32,411 bases of DNA from Actinotalea lenta (lineage in GTDB: Bacteria; Actinomycetota; Actinomycetes; Actinomycetales; Cellulomonadaceae). The stretch is taken from positions 1,723,323 to 1,755,733 of the forward strand of contig NZ_JAUQYP010000001.1 of the NCBI RefSeq assembly GCF_030586465.1, written 5' to 3'. Position numbers and translations under genes: made by a program. Below, piece by piece: positions 1 through 7,822 of this stretch. Below the pieces are notes generated by a model that was not told the DNA's origin, did no database searches, and saw only the letters and a list, made by a program, of their open reading frames with translations. The first letter of the stretch is position 1; each line of letters starts with the position of its first letter.

Positions 1-267
1 GGTGCTCGGGTCGCGCCCACGGACCCCGTCGCGCGCGAGTCGTTCCTCGTGGTCCTCGGCGAGCGCGAGGTCGTGGCGCTCGTCGCCGCGCCCTCGGTCG
101 GCGAACCCGAGCTCGTGGACGTCGTGATCACGCAGGACCCGCGGCGGGTCCACCAGCTGGCCAGGTCGCTCTTCGGCCGTGTGCCGGGACCTCCGGACGG
201 CGCGGCCGAGCCGCCGGAAGCCCGCGACGACGAGGCCGACCCACGTCGCGGGCGGCTGCGGCGATGA
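1..267 (+). CDS. C-terminal part of an unidentified protein (truncated by window edge)
   Basis: An open frame runs from the first base to a TGA at 265-267, giving at least 88 residues, so the true start lies outside the window. The visible part has a hydrophobic alternating stretch (ESFLVVLGEREVVALVAAP) followed by VDVVITQDPRRVHQLARSLF and a charged, Pro/Arg-rich disordered tail. This could be the end of a small alpha/beta sensor-like domain, but I do not recognise the family. The next gene starts 82 bp downstream on the same strand with its own ribosome binding site, so an operon is possible but not shown. No function is proposed. Confidence 0.6.
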   Translation, partial: GARVAPTDPVARESFLVVLGEREVVALVAAPSVGEPELVDVVITQDPRRVHQLARSLFGRVPGPPDGAAEPPEARDDEADPRRGRLRR

Positions 268-349
268 GCGTGTGGGGCGGGGCACGCGCTGTGACGGCGG
301 CCCGTCCGGCAGACTCGTGCCGGCACGGGGCCGGCTAGCGAGGAGAGGC

Positions 350-589
350 ATGAGCGACGCGAGCAAGGCGCAGGCCGACCTGGATGCGGAGCTCAAGCGG
401 CTGCGCAGGCTGGCCGTGGCCGACTGGGTCGGAGCCGTGGTCATCCTCGCGGTCGAGGTCTGGCTGGTGGCCGACGGCGGCGACACCGCGCTCGCCTGGA
501 CGGTGCTGTCCGTCGCCCTGCTCGCCCTGGTCGGGTCCGCTGTGCGGGTGCAGCTCGCGATCGCCCGGCTGCGGCGCGCGCGCGGCTGA
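350..589 (+). CDS. small two-helix membrane protein, function unknown
   Basis: This 79-residue protein starts at the ATG at 350, which sits behind a clear AGGAGAG ribosome binding site at 341-347. The frame is open further upstream, but no start there has such a site. A charged amphipathic N-terminus (about 1-24, Lys/Arg/Asp-rich) is followed by two hydrophobic segments at about 25-43 and 49-68, then a short basic tail, so it is probably an inner-membrane hairpin with both ends in the cytoplasm. It lies 95 bp upstream of the flavoprotein gene on the same strand. No known family is recognised. Base composition and codon use match the neighbours. Confidence 0.75.
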   Translation: MSDASKAQADLDAELKRLRRLAVADWVGAVVILAVEVWLVADGGDTALAWTVLSVALLALVGSAVRVQLAIARLRRARG

Positions 590-684
590 CCTGCGGGCAG
601 TCGCCTCCCGTCTCCACGGGCGGTCGCCCGGCGTGCGGGCCCGGTCGCGCGCCCCGAGGATGGACGGGACCCGAGGGAGGCGCC

Positions 685-2118
685 ATGTCCGAGTCGCGAA
701 CCTACGACGTCGTCGTGCTGGGGGCCGGAGCCGTGGGCGAGAACGCCGCGGACCGGGCCGGCCGTACCGGGCTGTCGGTCGTGATCGTGGAGTCAGCCCT
801 GGTCGGGGGTGAGTGCTCGTACTGGGCGTGCATGCCGTCCAAGGCGCTCCTGCGGCCGGGGCAGGTGCTCGACACCGTGCGCGGGGTGGGCGGAGCCGCG
901 CAGGCGGTCACCGGACGGCAGGACGTGGGCGCGACGCTGGAGCGCCGCGACACCTTCACGCACGACTGGGACGACTCCAGCCAGGTCTCGTGGCTCCAGA
1001 GCGCCGGTATCGACCTGGTGCGCGGCGAGGCGCGGTTCACCGGGGAGCGCACCGTGGAGGTCAGCGGCGAGGACGGTGACGTGACGGTGACCGCCCGGCA
1101 CGCCGTGATCGCGGCGACGGGGAGCGAGCCCGTGATCCCGGCTGTGGACGGGCTCGCGCAGGCCGCACCGTGGACGAGCCGTGAGGCGACGTCGGCCCAG
1201 GAGGTGCCCCCGTCGCTGGTGATCCTCGGTGGAGGTGTGGTCGGTGCGGAGATGGCGGTGGCCTACGCCGACCTCGGCTCGAGCGTGACCCTGCTGCACC
1301 GCGGGGACCGGCTGCTGGCGAACACGGAGCCGTTCGCGTCCGACGCCGTGGCCGAGGGGCTCATGGGCATGGGTGTCGACCTGCGCCTCGGCACCACGGC
1401 GACCCGGGTGGAGCGCGATGGTGCGGGCGTCACCGTGCACCACGGCGAGGGGGAGCCGGTGCGGGCCGCCGAGATCCTCGTGGCGACCGGTCGGCGGCCG
1501 CGGACGGACGACCTCGGCCTGGAGACGATAGGGCTGACCCCCGGGGACCCCCTGACCGTGGACGACCAGCTGCAGGTCCGTGGCGTGGCCGGTGCGTGGC
1601 TGTACGCCGTCGGTGACGTGACCGGCCGGGTCGGCACCACGCACCAGGGCAAGTACGACGCACGGGTGGCGGGCGACGTGGTCGCCGCCCGGTTCGGCCA
1701 GGGCGAGGGCACGACGACGGACGCGGCACCGCTGTCCCGGTACTCGGCCGGCGCCGACCACGTCGCACAGACCCAGGTGGTGTTCACCCGCCCCGAGGTC
1801 GCATGGGTCGGACGTACGGAGGCGCAGGCCCGCGCCGCGGGGATCGACGTTCGGCTCCTGGACGTTCCGCTGTCCTCGGTGGCCGGTACCGCGCTGCACT
1901 CGGACCACGCCGACGGCCGGGCCCGCCTGGTGGTCGACGGTGCACGAGACGTGGTGGTCGGGGCGACGTTCGTCGGCCCGGACGTCGCCGAGCTGCTGCA
2001 CGCGGCGACCATCGCAGTGGTCGGCGAGGTCCCGCTGGACCGGCTGTGGCACGCGGTCCCTGCCTACCCGACGGTCAGCGAGGTCTGGCTCCGCCTCCTG
2101 GAGTCCGCCGGGCTGTAG
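685..2118 (+). CDS. NAD(P)/FAD-dependent pyridine nucleotide-disulfide oxidoreductase (dihydrolipoamide dehydrogenase-like)
   Basis: This 477-residue class I flavin disulfide reductase has the usual length for the family, and the ATG follows a GAGGGAGG site. An N-terminal FAD Rossmann motif (GAGAVG, about 13-18) leads to the redox-active pair Cys44-x4-Cys49 in GGECSYWACMPSKAL. A second Rossmann motif (LGGGVVGAEMA) binds NAD(P)H, and YAVGDVTGR is the second FAD contact. The family moves electrons between NAD(P)H and a disulfide or quinone through FAD. An oddity is that the C-terminal HPTxSE motif, whose His is the acid/base in true lipoamide dehydrogenases, reads YPTVSE (Tyr461, Glu466). That argues against a standard Lpd and fits quinone-reductase or mercuric-reductase-like relatives. 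No E1/E2 dehydrogenase genes are adjacent. Substrate unknown; cytosolic. Confidence 0.9.
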   Translation: MSESRTYDVVVLGAGAVGENAADRAGRTGLSVVIVESALVGGECSYWACMPSKALLRPGQVLDTVRGVGGAAQAVTGRQDVGATLERRDTFTHDWDDSSQVSWLQSAGIDLVRGEARFTGERTVEVSGEDGDVTVTARHAVIAATGSEPVIPAVDGLAQAAPWTSREATSAQEVPPSLVILGGGVVGAEMAVAYADLGSSVTLLHRGDRLLANTEPFASDAVAEGLMGMGVDLRLGTTATRVERDGAGVTVHHGEGEPVRAAEILVATGRRPRTDDLGLETIGLTPGDPLTVDDQLQVRGVAGAWLYAVGDVTGRVGTTHQGKYDARVAGDVVAARFGQGEGTTTDAAPLSRYSAGADHVAQTQVVFTRPEVAWVGRTEAQARAAGIDVRLLDVPLSSVAGTALHSDHADGRARLVVDGARDVVVGATFVGPDVAELLHAATIAVVGEVPLDRLWHAVPAYPTVSEVWLRLLESAGL

Positions 2119-2121
2119 CTC

Positions 2122-2154
2122 CGGACGACGGGGCGGCGGCGCCCCCGGTCGTCA
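2122..2154. terminator. hairpin between convergent genes
   Basis: GACGAC plus GGGGC (2124-2134) can pair with GCCCC and GTCGTC (2141-2153) with a small bulge, just after the stop of the plus-strand oxidoreductase and overlapping the stop of the convergent minus-strand gene. It is a plausible bidirectional terminator without a T-tract, as is common in actinobacteria. Confidence 0.45.
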
Positions 2155-2454
2155 CCGCTCCTTCTCGTCGAGCAGCCGCTCGACGCGTTCGACCTTCGCG
2201 GTGAGCTCTCCCGAGTGCCCGGGCCGGATGTCCGCCTTGAGCACGAGGCTGACCCGCTCGCCGTGCGCCGCGACGGCGTCGCAGGCCCGGCGCACCACGT
2301 CCATGCACTCGTCCCACTCGCCTTCGAGCTCGGTGAACATCGACGTCAACCGGTAGGGCAGCCCGGAGTCGCGCACCACGCGGACCGCGTCGGCGACCGC
2401 TGGGCTGACGGACTCCCCGCTGCCCAGCGGTGCCACGGAGAACGCGACGATCAC
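2152..2454 (-). CDS. MTH1187/YqgV-type thiamine-binding protein
   Basis: This 100-residue protein of the MTH1187 (DUF77/thiamine_BP) family is recognised by the N-terminal beta strand IVAFSVAPLGSGESVSPAVAD, the Y-RLTSMFTELEG segment and the C-terminal helix. Family members have a ferredoxin-like fold, oligomerise and bind thiamine or its pyrimidine part in the cytoplasm; some act with thiamine-precursor ABC transporters. The chosen GTG start leaves only 2 nt after the stop of the upstream binding protein; a CTG six bases earlier is an unlikely alternative. That spacing implies translational coupling with the osmolyte-type transporter. The pairing is odd, because compatible-solute transporters do not normally need a cytoplasmic thiamine binder. 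Confidence 0.85.
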   Translation of the reverse strand: MIVAFSVAPLGSGESVSPAVADAVRVVRDSGLPYRLTSMFTELEGEWDECMDVVRRACDAVAAHGERVSLVLKADIRPGHSGELTAKVERVERLLDEKER

Positions 2455-2456
2455 GG

Positions 2457-3488
2457 TCAGCCGGCCAGCGAGCCGTCGGAGGAGAACACCAGGCCGAGGG
2501 CGATCTTGCCCTGCTTGAGGGCGGCCTTGGTCAGCGGGCCACCCGCGTCCAGCGAGGTGAAGTCGGTGATGGTCATGTCGTAGACCTTCTTCAGCCCGAC
2601 CTCGCAGAAGTCGCGCTGCGGGCACTCCGGCGGCCCACCGAGCGTCACACCGCCGCCGCACGTGCTGGCCACGTCGGACAGCGAGGACACGCCGTACTTG
2701 TCGGCGAACGCCTGGGTCACGGCGAAGGCGTTCTGGTCCTGGGCCGCTGCCGGCGTGCCGAACACGAGCCCGACCTGCGCCCCGAGGTCGGTCAGGGCGG
2801 ACATCGTCTTGTTGAGGTCCCCGCTGGCCACGGGCTCGGCCTTGTCCCCGTTGACCTTGTTGTTGATGAACGTCGCCAGGGTGCCCACGTACTCCGGGAC
2901 GACCGACAGGTCGCCGTTCTCGAGCAGCGGGAGGTAGGTCTCCCGGTTGCCGATGGTCTGGGTCGAGGCGTCGAACCCGGCGGCCTTGAGGGTGTCGGCG
3001 TAGATCGCCGCGAGCGTGGCTCCTTCGGAGAAGTTGGGGGCGCCCACCACGACCGTGGTGCCCTTGCCCACCGACTTCTGCTGGTCGAGCCCCTTCGAGC
3101 TGACGAACCCCTGGGCGACCTCGCTGGAGGTCTTGCGGTCCACGTCCACGGACTTGTTCAGGCCGATGAGGGTCGGGGTGTCCAAGACCGTGGAGACGGA
3201 GTCGAGCACGCCGATGATGTCGGGGTTGTCCCCGGCGACCGTGGCGTTGACCGCGGGCACGATGTTGTCGACCTGCTGGAGGTGCTGGTCGTCGGTGAGG
3301 ACGACGAGCTTGTCCCCGGCCACGCCCTCGCACACGGTGCCCGAGGCCGTCGAGCTCATCGACGAGCCGGAAGGTGCCGAGCTGCTCGAGCCGTCGCCCG
3401 CGGAGGACGAGCCGGGTGAACCGCAGGCGGCCACGAGCATCGTGAGCCCGAGGGCGGGGGCAAGCAGCAGAGGTCGACGGGCACGCAT
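2457..3488 (-). CDS. glycine betaine/choline-type ABC transporter substrate-binding lipoprotein (OpuAC fold, apparently circularly permuted)
   Basis: This 343-residue extracellular lipoprotein starts at an ATG behind GAGGAG. Its signal peptide ends in a lipobox (MLVAAC, Cys about 24), followed by a Ser-rich linker. The mature part has OpuAC/ProX-family features: VVVGAPNFSEG, SVVPEYVGTL, the Cys-containing GGPPECPQRDFC loop, DFTSLDAGGPLT and ALKQGKIALGLVFSSDG. The segment LVVLTDDQ...VDNIVPAVNA...LNKSVDVDRKTSSEVA, which normally follows the DG motif at the C-terminus, lies here before the N-terminal lobe. The fold therefore appears circularly permuted. It should deliver betaine, choline or a related osmolyte to the two permeases encoded upstream, 173 bp away. 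Confidence 0.85.
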   Translation of the reverse strand: MRARRPLLLAPALGLTMLVAACGSPGSSSAGDGSSSSAPSGSSMSSTASGTVCEGVAGDKLVVLTDDQHLQQVDNIVPAVNATVAGDNPDIIGVLDSVSTVLDTPTLIGLNKSVDVDRKTSSEVAQGFVSSKGLDQQKSVGKGTTVVVGAPNFSEGATLAAIYADTLKAAGFDASTQTIGNRETYLPLLENGDLSVVPEYVGTLATFINNKVNGDKAEPVASGDLNKTMSALTDLGAQVGLVFGTPAAAQDQNAFAVTQAFADKYGVSSLSDVASTCGGGVTLGGPPECPQRDFCEVGLKKVYDMTITDFTSLDAGGPLTKAALKQGKIALGLVFSSDGSLAG

Positions 3489-3661
3489 GGGGTTCTCCTC
3501 GTCCGGTGCGGGCCCGACCGTCCGTCGGCTCGGGCCAGCGACCATTCGATCCCGACCTGCCGACACGGGCAACCGGTGCCGGTGGGCACCGCCGGTGATC
3601 GTGACCCGATCGTGATCGACATGGGTCCTTCGTCCTGCACTGTGGGCGTCGCGGGCGCAGG
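3489..3661 (-). promoter_or_regulatory. 173-bp gap upstream of the substrate-binding protein gene with an 11-bp-spaced direct repeat
   Basis: This gap separates the permease pair from the binding-protein gene, so the latter may have its own promoter. The octamer GATCGTGA occurs at 3597-3604 and 3608-3615, exactly one helical turn apart, which is the kind of spacing a regulator could use. I could not place a convincing -35/-10 pair. Confidence 0.3.
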
Positions 3662-4363
3662 TCAGCCGGCGTTCGCCCGCTCGCGGCTCGCCGCGTCCCG
3701 GGCCCGGATGGCCGGCGGCGTGGCGAGGCGCTGCACGATCGCCAGCACTGCCTCGGCCACCAGGCACAGCACGGCCACCAGGACGCCCCCGGCCAGCACC
3801 TCGCCGTAGCTCTGGAGGGCGAACCCGTTGTTGATGATGACCCCGAGGCCGCCGCCACCGACCAGCGCCGCGAGCGGGATGGTGGCGATGACCTGGATCG
3901 CCGACGTGCGCAGCCCGGCGCCCACCAGGGGCAGGGCCAGGGGAAGCTCGACCTGGAGCAGCGAGCGCATCGGGGACATGCCCATGCCGTTGGCCGCGTC
4001 CCGCGCCGCGGGGTCCACGTCCCGCAGCCCGGTGTAGGTGTTGGACAGGATGGGCGGGATCGCGAAGATCGCCGCCGCGATCACGGTCGGCCGGTTCCCG
4101 AACCCGATACCCGTGGTCGCGAAGATCAGCAGCAGGGCCAGCGTGGGCAGCGCTCGTGTCGCGTTGGCCACGACGACGGTGGCCGTCCCGCCGACCTGCC
4201 GGTGCCCGAGCCAGACGCCGATCGGCAGCGCGACGAGTGCCGCGAGCCCGACCGCCACCAGCGACATCGCCAGGTGCTCGACCGTGAGCGACACGATCCC
4301 CTGAGGACCCGACCAGTTCAGCGGGTCGTTCAGCCACACCAGGGCCTCGCGCACGGCGTCCAT
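3662..4363 (-). CDS. osmoprotectant ABC transporter permease (OpuCB/OpuCD/ProW family)
   Basis: This 233-residue integral membrane permease of the betaine/choline/carnitine type has about six hydrophobic segments. The cytoplasmic EAA loop that docks with the ATPase appears as RDAANGMGMSPMRSLLQVELPLALP. The ATG at 4363-4361 overlaps the stop of the upstream permease in an ATGA arrangement, which indicates translational coupling; a longer frame to 4411 would only add overlap with that gene. With the second permease it would form the membrane channel of an OpuC-type importer. The GGGGLG motif in ALVGGGGLGVIINNGF is typical for this family. Confidence 0.9.
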   Translation of the reverse strand: MDAVREALVWLNDPLNWSGPQGIVSLTVEHLAMSLVAVGLAALVALPIGVWLGHRQVGGTATVVVANATRALPTLALLLIFATTGIGFGNRPTVIAAAIFAIPPILSNTYTGLRDVDPAARDAANGMGMSPMRSLLQVELPLALPLVGAGLRTSAIQVIATIPLAALVGGGGLGVIINNGFALQSYGEVLAGGVLVAVLCLVAEAVLAIVQRLATPPAIRARDAASRERANAG

Positions 4364-5025
4364 CAGCGCAGCCCCCTCGTCCACGGGGTGGCCAGGCGCC
4401 CGACGCCCCACAGCACGACGTCCGCGACGACCGCGATCGCCACGGTGAGCAGGGTCGAGGTCAGGACCTCCGCGTGGTACTGGCTGCGGAACCCGCGGAA
4501 CATCAGCTGGCCCAGGCCCCCGTAGCCGACGATCACGCCGATGGTCACCAGGGCGACCGTGGTCACGGTCGCGAGCCTGATGCCCGTGATCACCGCGGGC
4601 AGTGCGTTGGGCAGCTCGACGGCGACCAGGATGCGCGTGCGTCCGTAGCCGAGGCCACGCGCGGCGTCGGTGATCGCCGGGTCCACCCCTTGCAGGCCCA
4701 CCAGGATGTTGCGCACCAGCACGAGCAAGGCGTACATCACCAGGCCCACGAGCACGGTCACCCGCCGGTCACGGACCAAGGGGAACAGGATCGCGAAGAG
4801 CGCCAGCGACGGGATGGTGTACAGCGCGCCGGACAGGCCGAGCACGGTGCCGCTCAACCGCGGGCGCAGGTGGGCGAGCGCCGCCAGCGGCAGCGCGATG
4901 GCCGTCGCCAGGGCGATGGCCTCGAGGGTCAGCGACACGTGCTGGGACAGGGCGGTGGCGATGTCGGACCAGTTGCGCTGGACGTACTCCCAGGACAGCC
5001 ACGGGTTGTCCGGTGCCGTGCTCAC
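4363..5025 (-). CDS. osmoprotectant ABC transporter permease (OpuCB/OpuCD/ProW family)
   Basis: This 220-residue permease is homologous to the next gene and first in the minus-strand transporter operon. It has about six transmembrane segments, an EAA loop (TDAARGLGYGRTRILVAVELP) and the family motif VGYGGLGQLMFRGF. GTG at 5025-5023 is taken as start because the product then begins STAPDNPWLSWEYVQRNW, the usual short N-terminus; no strong ribosome binding site precedes it. The stop overlaps the start of the second permease. It is divergent from the ATPase gene, with only 57 bp between the two starts, so the promoters for both halves of the transporter must share that gap. Confidence 0.9.
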   Translation of the reverse strand: MSTAPDNPWLSWEYVQRNWSDIATALSQHVSLTLEAIALATAIALPLAALAHLRPRLSGTVLGLSGALYTIPSLALFAILFPLVRDRRVTVLVGLVMYALLVLVRNILVGLQGVDPAITDAARGLGYGRTRILVAVELPNALPAVITGIRLATVTTVALVTIGVIVGYGGLGQLMFRGFRSQYHAEVLTSTLLTVAIAVVADVVLWGVGRLATPWTRGLR

Positions 5026-5082
5026 CGTCGGGAGGCTACCGTCCGGGGCGCACCCGCGCAGGGCCTCCGGTACGGTCGCAGG
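5026..5082. promoter_or_regulatory. 57-bp divergent promoter region of the OpuC-type transporter
   Basis: The two permeases (minus strand) and the ATPase (plus strand) start from opposite ends of this gap, so both promoters, or leaderless start points, must lie in it or in the flanking coding sequence. No clear -35/-10 pair was identified by eye. Shared control of both transcripts is an inference from the layout. Confidence 0.4.
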
Positions 5083-6114
5083 GTGGCAGACCCCGGAGAG
5101 CCGGTCATCCGGCTGCAGGCGGTGCGCAAGGAGTACGCCAACGGCACGGTCGCCGTGGACAGCCTCGACCTGGACGTCCACGAGCACGAGCTGATGGTGC
5201 TGGTCGGTCCGTCGGGCTGCGGCAAGTCCACGACGCTGCGGATGGTCAACCGCCTGGTCGAGCCCACGTCGGGCCGGGTCCTGGTCACCGGGGAGGACGT
5301 GCAGTCCATCGACCCCGTGGCCCTGCGGCGCCGGATCGGGTATGTCATCCAGCACGTCGGGCTGTTCCCGCACCGCACGGTCGCGCAGAACGTGGGGACC
5401 GTCCCTGCGCTGCTCGGCTGGGACGCGCGCCGCACGCGTGAGCGGTCCGCCGAGCTCCTCGACCTCGTGGGTCTGGACCACGCGACCTACGGCAAGCGCT
5501 ACCCGCACCAGCTCTCGGGTGGTGAGCAGCAGCGGGTCGGCGTGGCGCGGGCGCTCGCCGCCGACCCGCCGGTCCTGCTCATGGACGAGCCGTTCGGCGC
5601 CGTCGACCCCGCGGGCCGGCGGCACCTGCAGGCGGAGTTCTGGAAGATCCAGCGCGAGCTCGGCACGACCGTGATGCTCGTGACGCACGACATCGACGAG
5701 GCGGTCCGGTTGGGTGACCGGATCGCGGTGTTCTCTCAGGGCGGGCACCTGGAGCAGCTCGCCGACGCCGTGACGTTGCTGGCCAGGCCAGCGACCGACA
5801 TGGTGCGCGATTTCGTGGGCACGGGCCGGGCGGTGCGGTTGCTGGGGATCGGCGAGCTCGACGAGGGCGACCTGGAGCCGCTGCCCCGCGGGCGTGCCGA
5901 AGGGCCCGACGACGTGGCGCCGGACCTCGCGCCGCGGGACGCCCTCGAGCTGCATGGTCGCCTGGACGATGCGTTCGCGGCGTTGGCCGCGTCCGGCGGT
6001 GAGCCGGTCCCGGTCCTGGGGTCGGACGGGCGCCCGGTCGGCATGCTGTCGGTGACGGGCCTGCTGGGTGCGTTGCACCGGATCACCGGGGCGGCCGAGG
6101 CGGACGCAGCCTGA
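5083..6114 (+). CDS. osmoprotectant ABC transporter ATP-binding protein (OpuCA/ProV family)
   Basis: This 343-residue ATPase has Walker A GPSGCGKST (about 42-50), the Q-loop YVIQHVGLFPH, ABC signature LSGGEQQR, Walker B VLLMDEPFGAVDP and the switch His in VTHDIDEA. After the nucleotide domain comes about 100 residues containing one recognisable CBS-like unit (PVPVLGSDGRPVGMLSVTGLLGAL). OpuCA/ProV proteins often carry two CBS domains that sense ionic strength or c-di-AMP, so this one looks reduced. The GTG start gives MADPGEPVIRLQAV and leaves the short divergent gap to the permeases. The frame is open for 600 bp upstream, but that would overlap the permease gene antisense and is rejected. It energises the adjacent permeases. 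Confidence 0.92.
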   Translation: MADPGEPVIRLQAVRKEYANGTVAVDSLDLDVHEHELMVLVGPSGCGKSTTLRMVNRLVEPTSGRVLVTGEDVQSIDPVALRRRIGYVIQHVGLFPHRTVAQNVGTVPALLGWDARRTRERSAELLDLVGLDHATYGKRYPHQLSGGEQQRVGVARALAADPPVLLMDEPFGAVDPAGRRHLQAEFWKIQRELGTTVMLVTHDIDEAVRLGDRIAVFSQGGHLEQLADAVTLLARPATDMVRDFVGTGRAVRLLGIGELDEGDLEPLPRGRAEGPDDVAPDLAPRDALELHGRLDDAFAALAASGGEPVPVLGSDGRPVGMLSVTGLLGALHRITGAAEADAA

Positions 6115-6127
6115 CGGGTGCGGGACC

Positions 6128-7732
6128 TCAGGTCTCGAAAAGGCGCCGCAGGCTGGAGTCGGCGGCGTCCTGGAACGGTCTCAGCACCACGACGTCGTCT
6201 GCGGCGAGCACGCCGGCCTCCCGGACGCTGAGGGCGGTGACGGCCAGCGTCCCGCGGTATCCGGCGCGGCGCAGCGTGTCGGTGAGCGTCAGGTTGACCG
6301 CGAGATCCGGCACGGTGCACACGACCGTGGTCGAGTCCGCCAAGGGGAGGGCGGTGACCAGCTCAGGTTCGATGACATCCCCGTACACGGTGTCCACACC
6401 GCGCTCGCGCCACCAGCGCAGCGCCACCGGGTTGTGGTCCACCACCAGGACCCGACGGCCGTCCAGCCGCTCGACCACGGCGCTGCCGAACCGTCCGCCG
6501 CCGATCACCACGGCGTCGTAGTCCGCCGAAGGCTCGCCGGTCTGGTGCCGGTGCAGGGGACGCTCGAGCAGCCCGACGACCGGGGCGAGGCGGTCCGCCC
6601 ACCACTGCGACGACCCGATCTGGTACGTGGAGATGCCGATGGTCACCAGCGTCACCAGGGTGACCAGGCCCACCAGCTCGGCGTCGACGTGGCCGAGCTC
6701 GAGCCCGAGCGCGACCAGCAGCAGTGAGAACTCGCTGACCTGACCGGTCAGGATCCCGGTGCGGGCCGCGGCGCGCCTGCGGTAGCCCATCGAGGTCATG
6801 AGTGCGCCGACCAGCACCGGCTTGACGACGAGCACGAACGCGGAGAGCACCAGTGCGGCCAGGACCTGCGCGCCCATCGTGCCCAGCTCGAGCCCGGAGC
6901 CCAGGTCGATGAAGAAGAACAGCACGAGCACGTCGCGAAGGCTCACCAGGCGCGCTCCGATCGCCTCCCGGTAGGAGGTCGACGCGAGCGAGAGCCCGGC
7001 GAGGAACGCCCCGACCTCCATCGACAGCCCGACCGCCTGTGTCACCGCACCGATCGCCACTGCCCACGCGAGCCCGAACAGCACGACCAGCTCGGGAACC
7101 CGGGCGAGCCGGTCCAGCAGGGTGGGCAGCACGTGGTGCGCCAGCAGCCATACGACCACCACCAGCGCGGCCCCCCGCAGCCCGACCCCCACCATCCGCG
7201 GCCCCAGCCCCGCGGGAGACGAACCCACCGTGGTGATCACGATCAGCGCGACCACCACCATGAGGTCCTGCACCACGAGCAGGCCGACGGCGATACGGCC
7301 GTGCAGGGAGTCCAGCTCGTGCCGGTCGGACAGCAGCTTGACGATCACGATCGTCGAGGAGAACGCCAGCGCGAGACCCAGGTAGACGGCGGTCGTGGGG
7401 TCCTGGCCGAGCAGCAGGGCCAGGGCCGTCCCGAGGGCCGCCGTGAGCACCACCTGGCTCACGCCGACCGCGAGGGCCACGGGCCCGGTGGAACGGACCT
7501 GGTGCCAGTCGAGCTTGAGCCCGACCAGGAACAGCAGCAGCGCGATGCCGACCTCGGCCAGCAGCGCGACGTTCTCGTTGGCCACGACCAGCCCGAGCCC
7601 GGCCGGCCCCACCAGGACGCCGACGCCGACGTACGCGACGACCAGCGGCTGGCGCAGCAGCTGGGCGACGCCGCCGACCACCGCGGCGATCACCAGGATC
7701 GCCGCGATCTGGCCGAACTCGCTGTCCAGCAT
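6128..7732 (-). CDS. CPA2-family cation:proton antiporter with C-terminal TrkA-N domain (Kef/Ybal-like)
   Basis: This 534-residue protein has an N-terminal Na+/H+-exchanger membrane domain of about 12 hydrophobic segments (residues about 5-385) with the CPA2 motif LALAFSSTIVIVKLLSD. A cytoplasmic nucleotide-binding TrkA-N Rossmann domain follows (YDAVVIGGGRFGSAVVERL, from about 405), ending near the C-terminus. Relatives exchange K+ or Na+ for protons and are gated by nucleotides through the Rossmann domain. The gene is convergent with the ABC ATPase (13-bp gap) and lies 90 bp downstream of a K+ channel gene on the same strand. With the OpuC-type importer this suggests a local osmotic and K+ homeostasis group. 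The ATG start at 7732 gives MLDSEFGQIAAIL. Confidence 0.9.
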   Translation of the reverse strand: MLDSEFGQIAAILVIAAVVGGVAQLLRQPLVVAYVGVGVLVGPAGLGLVVANENVALLAEVGIALLLFLVGLKLDWHQVRSTGPVALAVGVSQVVLTAALGTALALLLGQDPTTAVYLGLALAFSSTIVIVKLLSDRHELDSLHGRIAVGLLVVQDLMVVVALIVITTVGSSPAGLGPRMVGVGLRGAALVVVVWLLAHHVLPTLLDRLARVPELVVLFGLAWAVAIGAVTQAVGLSMEVGAFLAGLSLASTSYREAIGARLVSLRDVLVLFFFIDLGSGLELGTMGAQVLAALVLSAFVLVVKPVLVGALMTSMGYRRRAAARTGILTGQVSEFSLLLVALGLELGHVDAELVGLVTLVTLVTIGISTYQIGSSQWWADRLAPVVGLLERPLHRHQTGEPSADYDAVVIGGGRFGSAVVERLDGRRVLVVDHNPVALRWWRERGVDTVYGDVIEPELVTALPLADSTTVVCTVPDLAVNLTLTDTLRRAGYRGTLAVTALSVREAGVLAADDVVVLRPFQDAADSSLRRLFET

Positions 7733-7822
7733 CGTGGGTCCTCGAGCCGTCGGGACCGCCTCGTCGCGACCCCTGCTCCGACCCTACGACGGGAGAGGTC
7801 TCCCGTGCCCGTACCCGCGGTG

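Noticed and set aside
793-2052. 419-codon minus-strand frame inside the oxidoreductase gene
   Set aside because: It is a GC-rich shadow frame with no recognisable motif, lying opposite a well-supported gene.
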